Shown: piece after piece, positions 6,265 to 7,223 of the stretch
Position numbering within the stretch: the stretch's first letter is position 1
Layout: each line of letters begins with the position of its first letter
Assembly (NCBI GenBank): GCA_030602105.1
Contig: JAUWAK010000055.1
Span: 1 to 7,223, forward strand
Direction: 5' to 3'
DNA length: 7,223 bases
Source: Candidatus Aerophobota bacterium
GTDB lineage: Bacteria; Aerophobota; Aerophobia; Aerophobales; AE-B3A
Made by a program: the position numbers and the translations under genes
Notes under the pieces: generated by a model
Seen by the model: the letters and a program-made list of their open reading frames with translations, nothing else
What the model was told of the DNA's origin: nothing
The model's database searches: none

Positions 6265-6282
6265 ATGAGAGATCCATCCTAG
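6265..6282 (+). CDS. Possible five-codon leader mini-ORF (MRDPS)
   Basis: ATG at 6265 is preceded by AAGGAG (6254-6259) with a 5-base spacer and followed by four codons and TAG. It falls about 26 nt into the predicted transcript of the PSD-like gene. Such a short frame could arise by chance, and nothing in the peptide points to a function; the good Shine-Dalgarno and its place near the transcript start are the only support. Confidence 0.2.
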   Translation: MRDPS

Positions 6283-6329
6283 CCCCAGCAACGTCTGTGA
6301 GTTTTCCTGAAATGGAGTTGATGAATAAC

Positions 6330-6347
6330 TATTAGTGTGTGCTAATA
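6330..6347. promoter_or_regulatory. Small inverted repeat in the leader of the PSD-like gene
   Basis: TATTAG (6330-6335) and CTAATA (6342-6347) face each other across TGTGTG. It is about 17 bases upstream of the Shine-Dalgarno at 6364-6370. It may be a weak RNA hairpin or an operator half-pair; its stability is low. Confidence 0.25.
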
Positions 6348-6363
6348 ACATGAACGAAATGGT

Positions 6364-6461
6364 AAGGAGGATTAGGAATGCTTAACAACTTGTCGGTTCG
6401 CAAGAAGTTCCTGGTTGTGTTTGGCATCGGTCTGATGATTCTAATTGTAAGTGGGCTCATC
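6364..6461 (+). repeat. Right copy of duplicated Shine-Dalgarno plus membrane-anchor segment
   Basis: AAGGAGG (6364-6370), a 7-base spacer, ATG and the following codons encode MLNNLSVRKKFLVVFG and on to SGLI. It matches the left copy at 463-560 without a gap. Here the ATG is intact and the frame continues into the decarboxylase. Confidence 0.7.
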
Positions 6462-7223
6462 AACTACTCCGACGTAACGACGGACAGAAACGCCTGGAGT
6501 GACTCGTCCGCACTGGCGGCAGGCGGTTCTTCCACTGGAGATTCAAGCCTGAAACATCAACCCATAGTTGGGGAGCTAATAAGAATTTTGCAGGTCAAAC
6601 CAGAGTTGAAAGAGGCTCTGGAAGAGTCAATTCGAAGAGCTGAACGTTTGGATGCTCCAACTCTCGAGACCTACTACCAATTCTTGGATGAAATGGTAAC
6701 CTTGATTCCTACTGATAGAGATTTGCTTCCGAGAGCCTTGGAATTCTACTACCTCATTGACCAGTCCCCAGACGGCAAACTTCAAAAAGACCCTATGTTT
6801 CAACAATGGACCCTCCAGTTTATTAAAGACTGGGGGAGCTTTCTTGACACCGCTGAGTCCACGAAGGGGCTAGAGACGTTCTATACCGATCCTATCTACG
6901 ACATAGATGATTATATAAAAGCACCGAGCGGGTGGCTCACCTTTAACCAATTCTTTGCCCGGCACGTCAGACCCGGAAAAAGACCAATAGATGGTCTATA
7001 TGACGATGGTATTATTGTCTCTCCTGCAGACAGTGTATTTCAGGGACAGTGGAGGATTGATGAAGACTCAGAGATAACAGCGAAAGGCTTCAAATGGTCC
7101 GTGCATGAACTCCTGGATGGTAGTCCCTTTCAAGACAAGTTCAGGGGAGGAACACTCATACACAGTTATCTTAGTGCGCATGACTACCACAGGTATCATG
7201 TCCCGGTAGGAGGAGTGGTCAAG
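6378..7223 (+). CDS. Membrane-anchored phosphatidylserine-decarboxylase-like protein with PSD-associated domain (first 282 residues; cut by window edge)
   Basis: The ATG at 6378 follows AAGGAGG by 7 bases. Residues 1-10 are basic, 11-28 form one membrane helix resembling a chemoreceptor N-terminus, and 29-58 are a Ser/Gly/Thr-rich linker, which should place the enzyme outside the membrane. Residues 60-190 fit the PSD-associated region (PSDC) found in PsiD-like decarboxylases: a helical stretch, the EMVTLIPTD and FYYLID blocks, DWGSFLDTAES, then WLTFNQFFARHVRPGKRPI. From 186 the PSD core follows: SPAD with Asp218 (E. coli Asp90), KGFKWSVHELL, and DYHRYH with His271 and His274 (His144 and His147). 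The pyruvoyl-forming LGST serine is off the window. PSD makes phosphatidylethanolamine; PSDC-bearing relatives such as PsiD decarboxylate tryptophan, so an amino acid substrate is plausible but inferred. Confidence 0.85.
   Translation, partial: MLNNLSVRKKFLVVFGIGLMILIVSGLINYSDVTTDRNAWSDSSALAAGGSSTGDSSLKHQPIVGELIRILQVKPELKEALEESIRRAERLDAPTLETYYQFLDEMVTLIPTDRDLLPRALEFYYLIDQSPDGKLQKDPMFQQWTLQFIKDWGSFLDTAESTKGLETFYTDPIYDIDDYIKAPSGWLTFNQFFARHVRPGKRPIDGLYDDGIIVSPADSVFQGQWRIDEDSEITAKGFKWSVHELLDGSPFQDKFRGGTLIHSYLSAHDYHRYHVPVGGVVK

Overview
The window looks bacterial. Most genes have Shine-Dalgarno sequences (AAGGAGG, GAGGAG or GAGGAGG) 7-8 bases before an ATG, there are sigma70-type TTGACA promoters with 17-base spacers, and base composition is roughly balanced. 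Nothing seen fixes the phylum. The gene mix (exported pyruvoyl enzymes, an Ntn hydrolase and an ABC-2 exporter) would suit an uncultivated or environmental bacterium, but that is inference.

Layout, left to right. (1) At 1-420 on the minus strand is the N-terminal part of a pyruvoyl-dependent histidine decarboxylase carrying a signal peptide; it runs off the left edge. (2) Positions 421-1063 hold a non-ATG micro-ORF encoding one membrane segment, a 14-bp terminator-like hairpin, and a leftward promoter 17 bases in spacer length, so this gap looks regulatory. (3) At 1064-4248 on the minus strand is a tight three-gene ABC-2 transporter operon: an ATPase and two permeases. (4) At 4401-5852 on the minus strand is a secreted Ntn-hydrolase of the C45 / phospholipase B-like type. 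(5) Positions 5853-6377 are a divergent control region with a leftward promoter, an RNA-like nested inverted repeat, and a strong rightward promoter whose -35 box sits in the centre of a 21-bp dyad. (6) From 6378 to the right edge on the plus strand is a membrane-anchored phosphatidylserine-decarboxylase-like protein that also carries the PSD-associated region typical of PsiD-like amino-acid decarboxylases.

The most striking point is that two structurally unrelated pyruvoyl-dependent decarboxylases, both predicted to work outside the cytoplasmic membrane, bracket an exporter and a secreted Ntn hydrolase. In addition, the 5' ends of both decarboxylase loci share a homologous segment: a Shine-Dalgarno, exactly 7 bases, then 28 codons that align without a gap and encode a chemoreceptor-like N-terminal membrane anchor. 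At the right locus this anchor is fused to the enzyme. At the left locus its ATG is replaced by ACG and it stops at a TGA, yet it remains in frame with the histidine decarboxylase start. I propose, as inference, an envelope-located amine-forming (or amine-lipid) module, in which the decarboxylases make amines from amino acids or aminophospholipids, the Ntn hydrolase makes or breaks an amide or ester bond, and the ABC-2 system moves a hydrophobic product. Substrates are not established by the sequence.
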